NCBI GenBank assembly: GCA_002900995.3
Contig: CM035305.1
Location: forward strand, 5,240,908-5,304,907
DNA: 64,000 bases
Reading direction: 5' to 3'
Source of the DNA: Ganoderma boninense
Lineage: Eukaryota > Basidiomycota > Agaricomycetes > Polyporales > Polyporaceae
Below, one piece after another: positions 10,158-23,407 of this stretch; within the stretch, counting starts at the first letter, position 1, and each line of letters begins with the position of its first letter. The position numbers were made by a program, and so were the translations under genes. The notes under the pieces were generated by a model. It made no database searches. It was given only the letters and a program-made list of their open reading frames with translations, and had not been told where the DNA came from.

Positions 10158-13100
10158 TTACAGGGACGTCATGGAGCATGCATCGACGGCGATCGGCTCG
10201 AACTCGCCGGTCCTCTGCCGCCCATGCTTCTTCAAGCTCGGCCGCTTCGTGAGCAGGACACCTCCGTCGAGGCCCTCCTTGAGAAGCTCCGTTGGGCTCG
10301 CACCGCGCTTCCCCCTTCCAGGCGAGCGCGTCCCGACCCCGAGGCTCGCCGTGTTGATCTCGAGCTCCGTCATCTGGCCCTCGTCGCTCGAGTTCGGGTC
10401 CGGCGCGCTGCGTTTCCGCGAATGTTCGCTGCCTTCCGTAAACGCCTTGGAATGTGAGCGTGCGTGCCCGCTGCGTTCTTCCGCCTCCCTTCGGTTCTCC
10501 TCGTCCACGATCATAAGCGCGCCCTCGATGATGGCCCGGTGCACGAACACGTACTGCCGCAGGCTCTGGCACAAGCTCATCCGCTGCTCGCGCATGTCCT
10601 CCACGACGCGTCGGACCGGCTCGTCGTATGACGACAACACCGGCGGGGACAAGTCCGAGTGGAGCTTCCGCGGCTCCTTCAGCATCGGGTATGGCGTGTC
10701 CATCGGCTGATCGGGCGACCCTTCCTCGTTGTTCGCTGCGGATGGGCCCGCGTCTGACGACGAGTGCACCTCTGACCGCCACGTGTTCAGCCTGTGGCTC
10801 TGCGCTGCCATCGACGGGCGTGTCGGTGCCACGACAGTGACGTGCTGCTCAGATGCCGAAGAGGGGAGCGAAGATGCCGTGGACCGTTGTCTTGAGTCCG
10901 ATGACTCCAACAGTGGCGGGGACGGGCTCGTCATTGATAACTTCGCCGTCTTCCTGACCATCGAGTTCGTCGAGCTGTCCGCGTGGCTTGTCGGCGGGCT
11001 CGCTGAAGGCGTATCGCGAGATCGCGAACGCTTGCGAGTGCGTGCCGACCCGGAGTGTGAACGAGCAGGGAAGGAATCTGAACTGGTCTCTGACGGCTGC
11101 AAGCGCGGCGCGAATTGCTGCTGTTCCCGGGGGTCGCCCTTTGCAGTCGACGGCGTGGTAGGGCTCATTGCCGTCCATGTGTCATGGTTCAGCGTCGCGC
11201 GTCGGACCTCCGCAACGAGGTCGGAGGAAGCCTGAAGGAGCGCCGGAGGTTGTGATGGGCGCTTCAGCGACGTTGGCGACGGAAGAGACGCTGTAGCTGT
11301 CTGCGGTTCCGTGTGTCCATCCACCTCCATCGGCACGGCGACCGTGAATCCAGCGACAGGAACATGCACATCTTGACCACCGACAGAGACAGGCACCGTC
11401 AGGTGCGCCGCCTCAGAGCCCTCCGCGAGCGCGGGCGGGTCAACTTCCATGGGCTCCGCCTCCGACTCGAGAGTGGTGCTCATGACGCTCAAGCTGCGAC
11501 TCCGAGACTGACTGTCGCTCCGGCTCCGTTCCCTCGCCGAGCCACACCTGCCCTGCCCGAACTCAGACGCTGCCTGCGCGTCCGCGGTCTCCTGAATAAT
11601 CCCCTCCTTGCGCTTGCGCATCTCACGCCGGATACCATCCAAGATCGCATCGACGGCAATGAACCCGCCCGTGCGGCCGACACCCGCGGAGCAGTGAAGG
11701 AGAAGGGGAGCGTCGTTACGCGCGATGGTAGCGACGCCAGTGAGGGGGTCCACTTCGTCCAAGCAACGGTCCTTGCCCGCGACGACGGTGTTGCCATGGA
11801 TAGTTGGTAGAGGTCCACCGGCACTCGGACGGCGGCGGAGCGGGCCTTCACCCCACGGTTTCTGATCCGCGCGACGCGACTGCTCGACGACGTCCTCGAC
11901 TTGGAGCATAAGGTTCAAGACACCGTGCGGGTCTTCGGGGACGTTGAGATCTGGCCATTCGAGGTACTGGAACTGGGTGACAATGCGCGGCGGCGCGAGT
12001 GGATACGCGACGTTGGAGAGCTCGAAGACGCGCTTGATCGTTGACTGGTCCTGGTCAGCCTTAGAGCGGGCCTTATGGCGAGGCTTGGGTTTAGGAATGT
12101 GCTGGCTGAAGAACCCGCCTCCGGTCTCGCTTTCCTGCCTCTTGCGTTCACGTTCAGGGGTATCATTGGTTTCCACGAGCCTGAGCCGGAGGGTGCCGTA
12201 CGTGCCGTCTTCCCAATACTTTCCGCACTTGACCGACGATCCTTCGATCTCGCGTGTTAGCATCACGATGACATGCACGTTCTGCTCCCAGCACAACCTA
12301 TGCAATGATCATGAGCGATTCCCACCCAGAAGAACCAGGTACACTCACGTCCAGAAGTCAGTAAACGTGGTGGGCAGAGGACCTTGTGTCGCGATGTAAC
12401 GCTTCGTGGTGCCTATAGGTTGCACGTAGCTTGCGTTCATGTAATCGTCGTCGTCCGGGTTTGCCTTCCGCAGTCTCACGCGAGCATGCTCGAACGGCCA
12501 GATATTCCGGTACCTAGACGTACTCGCGCGTCAGACACATCTCCGTCCTGCACGTGAATCAGGTACATACCTGTTCTTCGCACCCTTCTCAAGCCCCGCG
12601 GTGATGCTGAATGGGAATGGGGAAACAGCACCCGCTCCTGAACTAGAACTCTCCTCGCTTGTAATGCCCGGCATAGACTTGCCGTGCCCAGACGGAGCGA
12701 TGCCCACGAACCCCCGCACCCCTGGTGCCTCATGGATGACCTTCCCGCTCTCCATGCTGTGCCGCTCCATGACGCCTAGGAGCCGCTTCTGCTCGCCCAA
12801 CTCGATCCTATAAAATTGGGATTCGAGCAGACGCGTGAGGTCGTCGGTGTCGGGGGGAGACGGGCATTGCACCGATGACGTAGGACTTGATGGCGAGCGC
12901 AGGCCGGCCGGCGAACTCGACGGCACAGGTTGCGTAGGTGATGAGAAGGGAGAGCGCTGCGGAGAGCGACGCGCCGCCGACGTCACCTTGGATTGTGAAG
13001 GGCGAGGATGCGCCTCGGAAATGGCCTTCGACGTTGAAGGTCCCTCGGAGACCGACCCGTCTCCATCGGCACCGTCACTGTCGCTGCCGAGGTCGCTGCT

Positions 13101-14614
13101 GCTCTCCTTGCCACGGTTACTCTTCCTCGCAATCTGTCGTAGCCACTCGAATGGAAGCTCGCCGACTCGTCGTCGAACACGTGGCGATAGCTTGAGCGGG
13201 ATGCCCTCGCTTTGCGCCGTCTTCGAGCCCCGGCTCCCGAGCTCGATGTTTTGCCGGATGGTGTCGAAAAAGGGGTTGAAAGCGACCTGTATAACTCGAT
13301 GAGATACTGCGAACGCTCCCAAGGGTGAACTCACTTGTCTGCCTGGGAGGGAGAAGCTTGGGTTCTCATAGGACCCTGGATGCGAATATGGCGGCGACAA
13401 CGTGGGCACGCTGAACAAAGCGCCTCGCGGAACGCTCGTCAACGGCGCTCCACTCGCAGTCTTGTGTTGCAGAAGGCCAGGCGGAAGCCTCAACGTGAAC
13501 TCTGCTCGTCTTGACTTCCCAGGCACTGGGGGGCCGGACAGTGATGAGGTTGCCAGCGGGGGTGGAATAGTAGCGACCGAGGTTGCAAGGGGTGGCGGCG
13601 CGAACCCGTTCGCCGAAAGACACTCGCGAGACACGGCTGGGGTGGGGGGAACAAGCTGTAATGGGTTGTTTGCCGGCGAAACTCCCTAGACAAGCAGCTC
13701 GTGAGTGGCACCCTATTGTCAAGACAATGACATGGTAGGCAATGGCGAATCTCGCATCCCAGAATATTTCTTTAATTGGTGTCCAACCAGCTGCTTTATC
13801 CAAGATCGGAATCTTGGATGAGCGCAGATCATAGACTTTTACACGGTCATTCTTACTCAGTGTCTGCGGCACGTCTGAGATTCAGGCCCTGAAAGGCGAC
13901 CAGTACACCAATCACAGCGATAATTGCGGGATGCGGAATTGACCGCTGTCTACCGTGATGAGTACTTACTCGGGGTTTGAAGGGAATTGTTGAGGCGGAA
14001 GTGAAAGCAGCTTGCGGCAAGTGCTTTGCGCGAAGCACGCGAGAGGGCGCTCCTTGACCGAGGGGTGCAGGATCGCCATCAGGCTCGGGCTCACCTATCG
14101 CTTCGTCCTCGTCAAAGACGTCTGGTGGAGGACCATGCTCAACAATGGATGGATGCTCTCTCCAGACAGCGTGGAAGCCGTTGCGCAGCCAAGCAATCTC
14201 CTTCGACGCGGGGAAGCCCTCGTTACGAAATTTGCGCATGAGACCGAGGAGATTGCTCGTCGGGGGAAGCGAGGCCGAGTCGGCATCGTAAACGAGAATC
14301 CTCGAGGCATGTGGCCACCCAGCGAACTTGTCGCGCGCCGCGGAGGTGGGAAGCATCTCCGCTAAGCGAGCAAGGGAGAAGTTGGGGCGCTTCAGGAGGG
14401 TCGACGGAACAGAGAGCGACAGCGCATGCGGGATGCGGGCTTGCGAGTAGGAGTTGTGGGGCCGGATGTCGAGAATGAGTGCAGACTCGTCCGAGAGCAC
14501 TGTCGGCAACGAGGACGGTGGGAAGGAGGTAAAGGCGGTCGGGGGGAGTGCCGAGGAGGAGGCGCCGAGGGTGGACGGTGATGGCATGGGCGGAAGGGAG
14601 AATGAGGAGGTCAT
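10158..14614 (-). CDS. Rhodanese plus protein tyrosine phosphatase (MAPK-phosphatase type)
   Basis: Dephosphorylates phosphotyrosine; proteins of this rhodanese+PTP layout (yeast Ptp2/Ptp3, fission yeast Pyp1/Pyp2) act on stress MAP kinases. Exons 14614-13970, 13655-13335, 13286-12571, 12513-12349 and 12297-10158 join in phase, about 1328 aa. Residues about 20-160 are rhodanese-like (LILDIRPHNSYSQARIPHAL). The catalytic domain starts near 560: NRYRNIWPFEHARVRL, YIATQGPLP, DFWTLCWEQNVHVIVMLT, WPD loop at 730-732 and the P-loop HCSAGVGRTG with Cys near 818. The final QRMSLCQSLRQYVFVHRAI block is only reached near residue 1190, after a roughly 340-residue Ser/Pro-rich insertion. Intron 1 (314 bp) is long. 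The frame stays open upstream of 14614 without an ATG, so an extra 5' exon is likely. Confidence 0.88.
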
Positions 14615-14829
14615 GAGCGGTGGGATTGGGCGCGGGGATGGACGGGTGGGGGGAGGAGGGAGTGGCGACGACTTGGGCGCCGACACCGAGGGGCTGTTGA
14701 GGGAGATGAGGGAGGTGGCTTGACGAGCATAGCGGGCAGAGATGGCAGCCGCGAAGCCGTCGAGGGACTCCTCCGGGTGGGCGGAGGTAAGGGTGGGGAG
14801 GCGTGTGTAAGCCGTGGTGGGCGATGAGG

Positions 14830-17190
14830 GACGAGGGGAGGACGACGAGGAGGGGCGCGAGGGCGCTGGCAGAGACGATGAGGACGATGGTGGTGAGGAA
14901 TCAAGGCGAACGTCCCGGAAATGCCGTCCGCAATTTCTCCAGCCGTTTCCCCAGGCCTAGCCCGCAATGACGTCACGACCCTGTCCCCCCAATGACGGCC
15001 CTCGATCGGCCGTGCCTCCAATGACGGTCGCCCGGTCGTCTCCCACAGGCCGGAGCGAGGACACCAACGCCAAGCCCACGCTTGTCTTATTCCAGCAACT
15101 CTCCAACATACGAAACATATTCGACGATCAGTCTCTCCTCTTCGTCCTGCACGGCTTGGACACAAGAGCCTGCGTATTCGACGACGATAACCCACCACGA
15201 GTGCTGACAAACAAACGCAGGCTAGAGCAGAGAGCGCCCGTGCCTGGAGCGAGCCTGGAACAGATCGTCGTAGAACTTCCACCTCCAGTGGGAATGTGTA
15301 CTACGTTTTTGAATGCAGTTAATGTACTGAATACTTCAAGGTGACGTCGGTGTAAACCACTCCTCGCTTCACCTTGGGTTTCGCAAGAATTCTCACCACC
15401 GAAGTGCTGAGTCTCTGCGAGTCTCCGCCCCGACGTCAGCACGAACCGTTCGTCCATTTCAACAGTAACCAGGTGAGTCTTCCAAAGTCCATCTGGATCT
15501 TGCTAATTATGACAGGTACTGTGCATTGTCTATCCTCAGATATTGGTGGTAAGCACAGTACAGAACGAATCAATCTCGGTAAAGATCTAACACTGCCGCC
15601 GGTAATGTAACATTTCGGCGACCCAAACAACCTCGGACCGTGACGGCCATTGATTATGGTGTCTCCACTAACCACAGACGAAAATTGTCCACTCGCCACA
15701 ACACCACAAAAAACAGTACACCGACCCGCTGGAAATTTAACCGGCGCCAGGCAAAGTAATCCCTGCATGACGATATTCTCCACCCGACCGGATCGGTCTC
15801 ACCACATTGCTACGTAGCTCGGTTTATCCCGACCCAGACCTGACTCTTCAAGCCCTATGGCCCAGACAATTGCATCACACATCTCTCGCTTGTCCCCTCG
15901 CACCTCAGCGCGCCCGCTCGAAGGGCTGTGAGCGATCCACCCTCAGACCGTCGAGCCAGCCCCCGCGGAACACGGAGAGTCGAGCCCAGCCCACTCGGAC
16001 AAACCCTTACTTCTCCTATACCACCCTACCCGATGTCCCGCACCACCCGAGTCCGTGACAGCCCCAACACGTTGCTATCCAACCTCCGACGTCTGCCACC
16101 GCCCTGAACTCAGACGCTTCGACGGGGCAGACCCTTGCTCTGCCCATCGCCAAGCCGGTTCATCGCTCCCACAGATCGCGCCGACAACGTTAACCCCCTG
16201 ACTCGCTGAATGCCCAGGCACAGTTGTCCAGTGGGAAACGGCGCAGGCAGGCATCCGAGTTCACATCCCGCGAGGGCTGCCTCCCGCGAGGCTTTCCTCC
16301 GACTATGCACGCCCTACCGCCGGATCGAACTTATTGATAGCACTACGTGGACTCTGTGCGTCTACAAGGATGATTCTCCGGCGCACCATCGTGCTCCAGC
16401 TGACCCGATGGTCCCCGCGAAAACGGTCTGCGTCGAAATATTTGCTGCCACGGACAGGTCACCGGTCAGGATCAAACAGAGGTTGACGAGCAGCGAAAAC
16501 CCAGAATAGGAGAGCGTTAGCAACTACATAGACGCAGATAGATTCGAGATGGTAACAGCGAGACGCAGACCTGAGTGCGAAAAGATCTGCTGAGAAGGTG
16601 GGCCCGAGTGTCCGGGGATAAGGTTCCGAAGACTCTTCAATGGCACGAGATCAACGTAACGCAGTACACAGTCCGCTATCAACATCATGTTCCCTCGCCC
16701 AGGGCGATGTTGCGGAGATACGCGCGTGTGTCGTAGTGTCGTACAGCACTTCGTCTACACGAGCCAGAAACGCGTTTTCAGTGTGCTCGACGCGGGATCA
16801 TGCTGTAACTCGCGGCCGCCGGCAAGGGATATCCTCCCAAACACCGTACGCCAGTGGGAACTTCCGACTGGCCGGAGTGTCGTCTACTCGTTGATTCAGC
16901 CAAGCGACGCGACGTTAACGTTGGAATACACAATGTACAAGGGCGGCTCGTGCTATGCCATCATACGTGATACTTCGACGCCCATGGAGACACGAGCATG
17001 TGCATACGAGACGTTGTGCCTTGCTCATTCCGCGGACATGGATATGAGACCCGCAGTTGCTATAAACCGCACATTCCTGCTACCAAGGACCCTACGCCTG
17101 CCAACTTCTAGTTCTCCGCTCGGCCACGGACAAAGCAAAGGAACAACAAAGCCACCCCATTTTTTGTATTCGGCTCTGGCATCACCCTCA
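14830..17190. other. Intergenic, no gene seen
   Basis: No domain, exon chain, RNA gene or repeat recognised. The left end probably contains the 5' exon and promoter of the phosphatase gene. Confidence 0.45.
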
Positions 17191-17192
17191 GG

Positions 17193-20057
17193 CTAAAGGA
17201 ATGCCTGAGCCTGCAGGGTCCACAGCCGCGCATACTCCCCCTTCCCGCGAAGCAGCTCGTCGTGAGTACCAGACTCGACGATCCCCGTCTCGTCCATGTA
17301 CCTGGGCCGTACGAACCCAGCAGTCAGCCGCACAGCTCCGCGACATTCCGCCGAGAGAGAATAGAGACACTCTCACAGGATCAAGTCCGCGTGCCGTGTC
17401 AGGTTGCCGAAGCGGTGTGACGAGAATACCATCGTCTTGCTCCCGCGCAGCTCCCTCAGCCGGTCGAACAGATCTGGGCACCCGTGCACAGCGTCGAGGT
17501 CAGTGCCTTATCCCTATTTTCCGTGTCCGATCGGACACATGGCATGACGACCCACCATGTTCAGCCGCGGGGTCCAGCGACGCGCTCGGCTCGTCGAACA
17601 GCAGCATCCCGACCGCGTCGTCCGCCTGCACAACCGACCGCATGAACGTCCTCGCCCTGCACCCACCCCCAACCGCAAGTCGTGGTCAGTTCAATTCGAT
17701 CCATGACCAGAGCACAGAAACGAAAACGAGGGCAGCACTCACACTGCAAGCCGCTGCATCTGTCCCCCACTGAGCGCCGCTGCACCCGTCCACCCGGCCT
17801 TCGGCACGCCCGCGGCGGAGCGCAGGGGCTCGTAGCTGACCGTGCGCCCGGAGAACGTCTTCGTGCCCTCGACTGTGCCCGAGTACTCGTCCTCGACCGG
17901 GCGCTGGAGGTACGTGTCGATCCCGTTCGGCAGCTTCGTGATGAAGCCCTCCGCCCCGGCGAGCCGCGCCGCCTGCTCCACACGGTCCGCGCTGTCCGCG
18001 CCAGCCTCAGTGGGGTCCCCGAGGGCGATGTTGTCCCGGATCTGTCGTGTTTGCGTTAGTGAAAGTCAGGGAGGGAAAGGAAGAAGTAATGGCGCACGGA
18101 GAGCGGGAACAGGGTGTAGTCCTGGAAGAGGACGGAGATGGCGCGCCGGAGGTCATCGAGCTTGAGCGTGCGGATGTCGTGTCCCCCGAAGAAGATATCG
18201 CCCTCCTCGGGGTCGTACAGGCGTGTCGCCAGCTTGAGGATCGTGCTCTTCCCAGCCCCGTTCGCGCCGACGATGACCTGTTCATTCCAAGCTCATAAGG
18301 CCCACTTCATCGAAGGGGGGCAAGTAGCTTACACAAAGCTGTCCCGGGAGAAGCTTGAACGAGATGTTCCGCAGAGCCCATTTTTCGGTGTCGGGGTACT
18401 TGAAGGACACGTTTCTACGTATGGTCAGACTCCATCGAGGCTTTCCGCTCACGAAAACAAACAGTTCTTACCGGAATTCAAGCTCGATTCCAGATCTGAG
18501 TTGAGCGGTGTCTTCCGGGAACGGCACCGTGCCGTCCTTTACCACGTTCGGGATGTTGACGACCTCGTAGAGCTTCTTCACAGACTCCAGCTGACGCCCG
18601 ACCGATTTCGTCCTTTGGATGATTTCGTATATAGTGAACGCAAACCTAAACGTCGCGTCCTGCACAAGGTTGAGGGACGCGAGCGAGACCGGGATGTTCG
18701 CTGGGTACTGCGCCGATCGCAGGGTGAAGTAAATCTGGGACGTCGAAATTAACATCTCCACTTAGACTTGAACCGTATACGGCACAGGAAAAGTCAAGCC
18801 CACGCACCTGGGGCAACTGCTTGAGGGGCTCGTTCAAGATATTCCAGTTGCTTGAGCGATGCAGCGCCTGTTCTTCGAGCTCGTTCCAATCTCCATCGAG
18901 GTCCCCGACCTTGTCCGCCGCCTTCTTGAACTCCGACGTCGCGTACCCCGCGAGCCCGCCCGCGACGAACTCCTTGCGATGTCCCAGATCGCGCACGGTG
19001 CGCTGCCATCCGCGCATCTTCAAGTACTCGGGGTTGAACGTCGTCGCGAGCCAGACTACCCCCGGGACCCAAGCACATCACTCACATGCCCAAGACGAAG
19101 TGGAACAACGCGACCACGCACCTCTCGTCCTCCTGAACACGTTCATCTGCGACATAAAGTAGTATATCTCCGCCAAAAGCGTCAGCCCCGCGAGCGCGAG
19201 CCCGTCGCCCTGCCCATTCGCCGTCAGGACCTGGAAGAGCACGACGACGGACGCGAGCAGCTGCGCAGCCGCGCTCACGATGTCCGTCACGAGCTCGAGC
19301 GTCTGCCACACAACCGTCTGGCCCCAAATGTTGTCCGACGCGTCGCTGAGCTGGCGCTGGACCGCGGACTGACCGTAGGTTGGCAAGTCGAGGCGGGCGC
19401 GCGCGCCGAACGAGTGCAACGCGTACCACCGCCGGATGCGCGCGTTGAGCGGCTTCTCAACGCGCTGCCGCACGTGCAGGAGCAGCATGCTCACGACGCT
19501 GCAAAGGATGCGGCCCAGGCAGACGTGGAAGAGGCGCGACTTGTCGACGGTGCGGGTATCGATCGCGACTTGCGTCTGTGGTGCGGAGGCGGAGCGGGCG
19601 GTCAGCGCTGCGCTCAACACGGGGCCATCGTCGCAGCGCAGATATGACTCACGATTTGCAATAGCTGCCCTTGGAGCCTAATCGCACTCCACATTAGCGA
19701 GGTGAGTGTGTGGTTTTTGAGGGTGGCTCACCAGATAGAAGCTGCTGGAATGAGAGCTTGGATGAGATCGGTGGCACCATACGCAGCCACCAGGAATGCG
19801 CATCCGGGGATGCTCAGGATATCGTTGACCATGCGGATTATGTACGGGAAGCACTCCACGATGTCCCTGTACCTTCCTAGCAGCGGTGCCCAAGGCATTC
19901 TTGAGAGTTCCTGCTCGATCTCTTCATAGAAGTCCCAGACACCTATCCGTAGGTGGCGAATCCGCGTTCCGAGTGTTGTCGGGTCGCCGTCGCCATTTGG
20001 ATGTTTTCCATTCAGGTGAGTCTTCTCGCCGTTCGTTTCAGAAGATTTGGCAGTCAT
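17193..20057 (-). CDS. Half-size ABC exporter (type I, ABCB-like), 727 aa
   Basis: ATP-driven membrane exporter with one transmembrane domain followed by one nucleotide-binding domain; substrate unknown. Eleven exons join in phase: 20057-19732, 19677-19653 (25 nt), 19575-19122, 19055-18808, 18734-18472, 18414-18333, 18277-18098, 18041-17743, 17656-17556, 17473-17377 and 17301-17193. The first 430 residues hold hydrophobic segments such as CLGRILCSVVSMLLLHV and LAGLTLLAEIYYFM. The ATPase domain shows Walker A GANGAGKST, the Q-loop VLFQD, signature LSGGQMQRLA, Walker B MLLFDEPSASLDP and the H-loop VFSSHR. All catalytic residues are present. A dimer or partner subunit is expected. Start ATG at 20057 is chosen because the frame upstream offers only GTG. 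Confidence 0.92.
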
Positions 20058-22020
20058 GGTTGAGGTATGAATATTGGGGGGCTTCAAGCTGCTACTCTCA
20101 GTATAAATACTATTGCAGCCCGCTGAGCGAGTCACGATCCGAGTACAGCGTGGTCGCGTCGGAGATGGTATTACGCCACTCGGAGGAGGAGAACGCGTCT
20201 ATTGCGGTTCATTTACGTATCTGAAATGTTCTTAAGAAGGGTGAGCGGTCTGTTCAGAGCAACGTGAGTGAGTGAATGGCCAAACTTGCCACACAAGGCC
20301 GCGAAGTAATCACCGCCTCCGTGGGCGATGACTCGTCCGAGCATCGAAAAGGCAAGTGAAGCATTTTCGTTACCAAGTGCAGCTTGGCAAAACGCCTCGA
20401 GGGAGGTCGGGATGCGACTCGGGGGGCTCGCGGATCGAGAAACGGAGGTCATGCTTGGTGGCAAAACTGTAAATGTAAGGTTCAGCGGACACGGCTTGGA
20501 CGCAGGGATCTCCGGCAGCCACAGCCTACTCATTTTCCGGTCAGGCCGGAGGAGGTACATAAGGTAGCTATGCTCAGGTATGGCAGACAGTAACTGAACA
20601 AGTCAGCAACGTGCAAATGCTGTCTGACAGCACGAGTACTGACATGTATTGACAGCGCAAGCAGCACGAGGACGAGCTCCAGCCTCCGGCGTACCGGAGA
20701 CATCAAGGATTCATATCATGGACAATGATATCGTCCGACTTATCGATAGCTAAACCACTGCAAGTAAGCGCGAAATATCGAATCGGTGTCAGAGCAAAAC
20801 GTGAAAAACACAAACGTAAATACTTGCCCCACCTCCTTCGTGTTGACATTGCGGGGCTAGACGACTGCCAGACGATTCGTCGCCATTCTCAGTCTAATAA
20901 GTATTACTCGGTCGCTCGGCTGCTGAACTGGCCGGGTGAAACCAACGCATTCGACGCCACTCGAGCTAACCTGGTTAACGCTTTCCCGTATTCAAGGTCG
21001 TACAAGAAGTTCAAGAGATGTAGACACTGCCTCCGAGCTATGTGAGCGTTGGTAGTGCAGTCAAAAGTTCAGACTTACTGGCGAAACATGCTGCAATCTA
21101 AATCATGCGCAGTAGCGAGGTACAGTAGATAAAAGGCTTTGATACCCGCTAAGAGCGGCGCTAGCGTCGTGCCTGGACCAATATCGGCCAGCTCGCCCAA
21201 TAGCGTTCAACGCATTTCATGCAGTCTAGACTGCTGGTCGACGGTGTGGTTTCACAGGCGTCTTCAAAGGTGAGTATCATTCCCAAAACCATCTCCAAAC
21301 CTTCAAAGTTCGGGTGAACGACGCAGCGGCCCAAACCTTGCAGCATGTCCGCCATCATCCAACTTGGGAAGAGCAATTCAATGGGATCGTACCACTGATC
21401 TCTGTCGCTGCGACGCAAGCGCAGAAATACTTCACGATGCCAGTGACCGCAGGTCGCCGAGGCACGTCGCAGGCACGACGATCCAAATAGTCGTACATGC
21501 TCACAGATAGCGGGAGCAACTGCCTCTATTTGGAACGGGACGACCTAGCGAAACCTGACATTAATATTTATTATTGCTGAGTTCGAGCGTGCGGACGTCA
21601 GGACGTCATGGAAAGTTTGGGAATCGAGACTCAGTACAGCAATAGTAAGCATAGCACACCCTCTCCTCACCGAAACTGTGATTTCGAGGATGATTGAAGA
21701 TTCGTGGAATGTGCGCACCTTCAAGCTTCTGTGTCGCCCGTTCTATCCCCGGACCCGAGCCCTAGATCGTGGCTGATCGTGGACGACCACGATAACGACG
21801 ACGTTTCACCTTTCAAGTACCCCACGACGTCGGCCCCCCACTCGCGTCCTCTCCCTTCCCGTGCGGCCCGCCGAAATGCGGTCCTCTTCCGAACGCAGAG
21901 ATAGGTGCATCGTTCCCAAGCAGACGCGACCAGCACTGGTCACTGGATAGCGTTGAAAGGGACCCTGTCGACACGGAAATGCAGCGGCTCGTGAGTGTGC
22001 AGCACCGTCACGTACTTTCG
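20058..22020. other. Intergenic, no clear gene
   Basis: Minus-strand open frames at 20213-20560 and 21161-21418 read plausibly as protein but show no recognisable domain, no shared splice chain and no homologue in the window. They could be remnants of an unknown gene. Confidence 0.4.
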
Positions 22021-22022
22021 TA

Positions 22023-22077
22023 TGGTCCCCGGGCCCCGAGGTTCGAACATTCAACCGCGGAGCGAACCCCGGGACCA
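22023..22077. repeat. GC-rich inverted repeat
   Basis: TGGTCCCCGGG (22023-22033) pairs with CCCCGGGACCA (22067-22077), and an inner GGTTCG / CGAACC pair extends the stem. A tRNA was considered because of GGTTCGAAC but no cloverleaf can be drawn. Confidence 0.5.
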
Positions 22078-22208
22078 CATGCTATGTACATGTAAGTGAG
22101 TACTGTAAGTGGTTTCGAGTTGTGCATCCACGCCACGGGCCGCGAGCAGTCCCTCGCGCGGCGGATCAGCCTGGAGCTTGCCTAAGATGCGCACCGACGA
22201 TGCTGCTA

Positions 22209-22647
22209 CAGTACACTATCTCATAATGCATACGCTCATAATGCATATTATCTCATAATGCATAAAAAATCGGGGTCCCCATGTTGGGCCCCGCCAAAAT
22301 ATGCATTATATCTCATATCGGATAATGCATACAATATCCGCCAAAATTTGGCGGGGGTATGCATTATGAGATCTGCCAAATATAGTAATAAGTCCCATAT
22401 CAAGGAGTCAATCCGTTCCCATCACTCTCTTTCTTGGCTAGATTGATGCATATCTCACGGAAACTGCAGTTTCTTACAAATTTCCGGCCAGATTGAGGGT
22501 TAAGAGGCTCCCAGAAAAGATATTCAGCGCATATATAGATGGGCGCTACCAGATATCCCATCATGTGACCTACCCAGTGATGCATACTATCTCGTAATGC
22601 ATACAAAAGTGGGCGACCGACCGTATGCATTATGAGATAGTGTACTG
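22209..22647. mobile_element. 439-bp MITE with TA target duplication (Tc1/mariner-like ends)
   Basis: Terminal inverted repeats start CAGTACACTATCTCATAATG at 22209 and mirror at the right end to 22647, about 26 bp perfect. TA dinucleotides flank both sides (22207-22208 and 22648-22649). The CAGT terminus with a TA duplication is typical of Tc1/mariner-derived elements. The motif TCTCATAATGCATA or its complement recurs at least six times inside, so the interior is itself built from sub-copies of the end. AT-rich compared with its surroundings, no coding capacity. Confidence 0.88.
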
Positions 22648-22649
22648 TA

Positions 22650-23407
22650 CATACTTCGCCCGCGGCCGGAGACCTGTGTCGTAAACTTTACTCTATCATA
22701 CATTCCACGCATGTGCGGGGTGCGGGGAAGTTGTTCGTCACGGAACTCATCGGCTGGGTAAACTTAATCGCTGGGTGCCTTGAGCAGCTGACCTGCGCTT
22801 CTCGCACCTCAGTGAGAGTGGGGAATGACGGACCTCTCGACCGGTACGTATACGGCATGCCTTTCCCTGCGGCCACTGGGCTTTTTCCATGCGGTGGACT
22901 GGCTTGATAGATAGAAGCCGCGACGAGAACATGGACGATGCCGGATACTTGTTGTGATTCAAGTTGTGAAACTGCTCGCGGATTTAGCACCGGATTCCGA
23001 TGCGTCTGGCGCGGGACGCAAATGCTCACCTCAATCTCGGACGATGATGCCAGGAGGAATGTACGAGCAGGCACAAGATGCATGAAAATTCTTGTCCCAA
23101 GGGTTCAGATTTGACATTGCGGTAGGCAGGACTCCACGACACAGAGCGTCGGACGCTGGTAGGTAAGAGAGTGCAAGAAACAGGCTACTATGAGGGTACA
23201 GGAAGGTAACACGCTCGCTTCACGACCAGGGAAAGAGAGGGAGGAAGGATCTAAGGCCGTCCTGGGAAGTGTGATGCAGGAGCGGATAACATATCACAGA
23301 AGGGGTAGCGACAGAGTATAACAGATACAATAACAGTACGACGACGGTGACAACGCCCACATCTGAGTTGGGACGAGAACGAAGGAAGGCGCACGGGGGG
23401 GGATAGT
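22650..23407. other. Intergenic, no gene seen
   Basis: No recognisable domain or RNA. The right part probably contains the 3' untranslated region of the acetate transporter gene. Confidence 0.45.

Noticed and set aside
10111..11810. Plus-strand open frames across the phosphatase gene
   Set aside because: Antisense shadows of a strongly supported minus-strand coding exon.
14611..15282. Long minus-strand open frame upstream of the phosphatase
   Set aside because: Overlaps the phosphatase coding frame in another phase; Arg/Pro-biased as expected for a shadow of GC-rich coding sequence.
22023..22077. Possible tRNA suggested by GGTTCGAAC
   Set aside because: No acceptor stem, D-arm or anticodon arm can be drawn; the stretch folds as a simple GC-rich inverted repeat.
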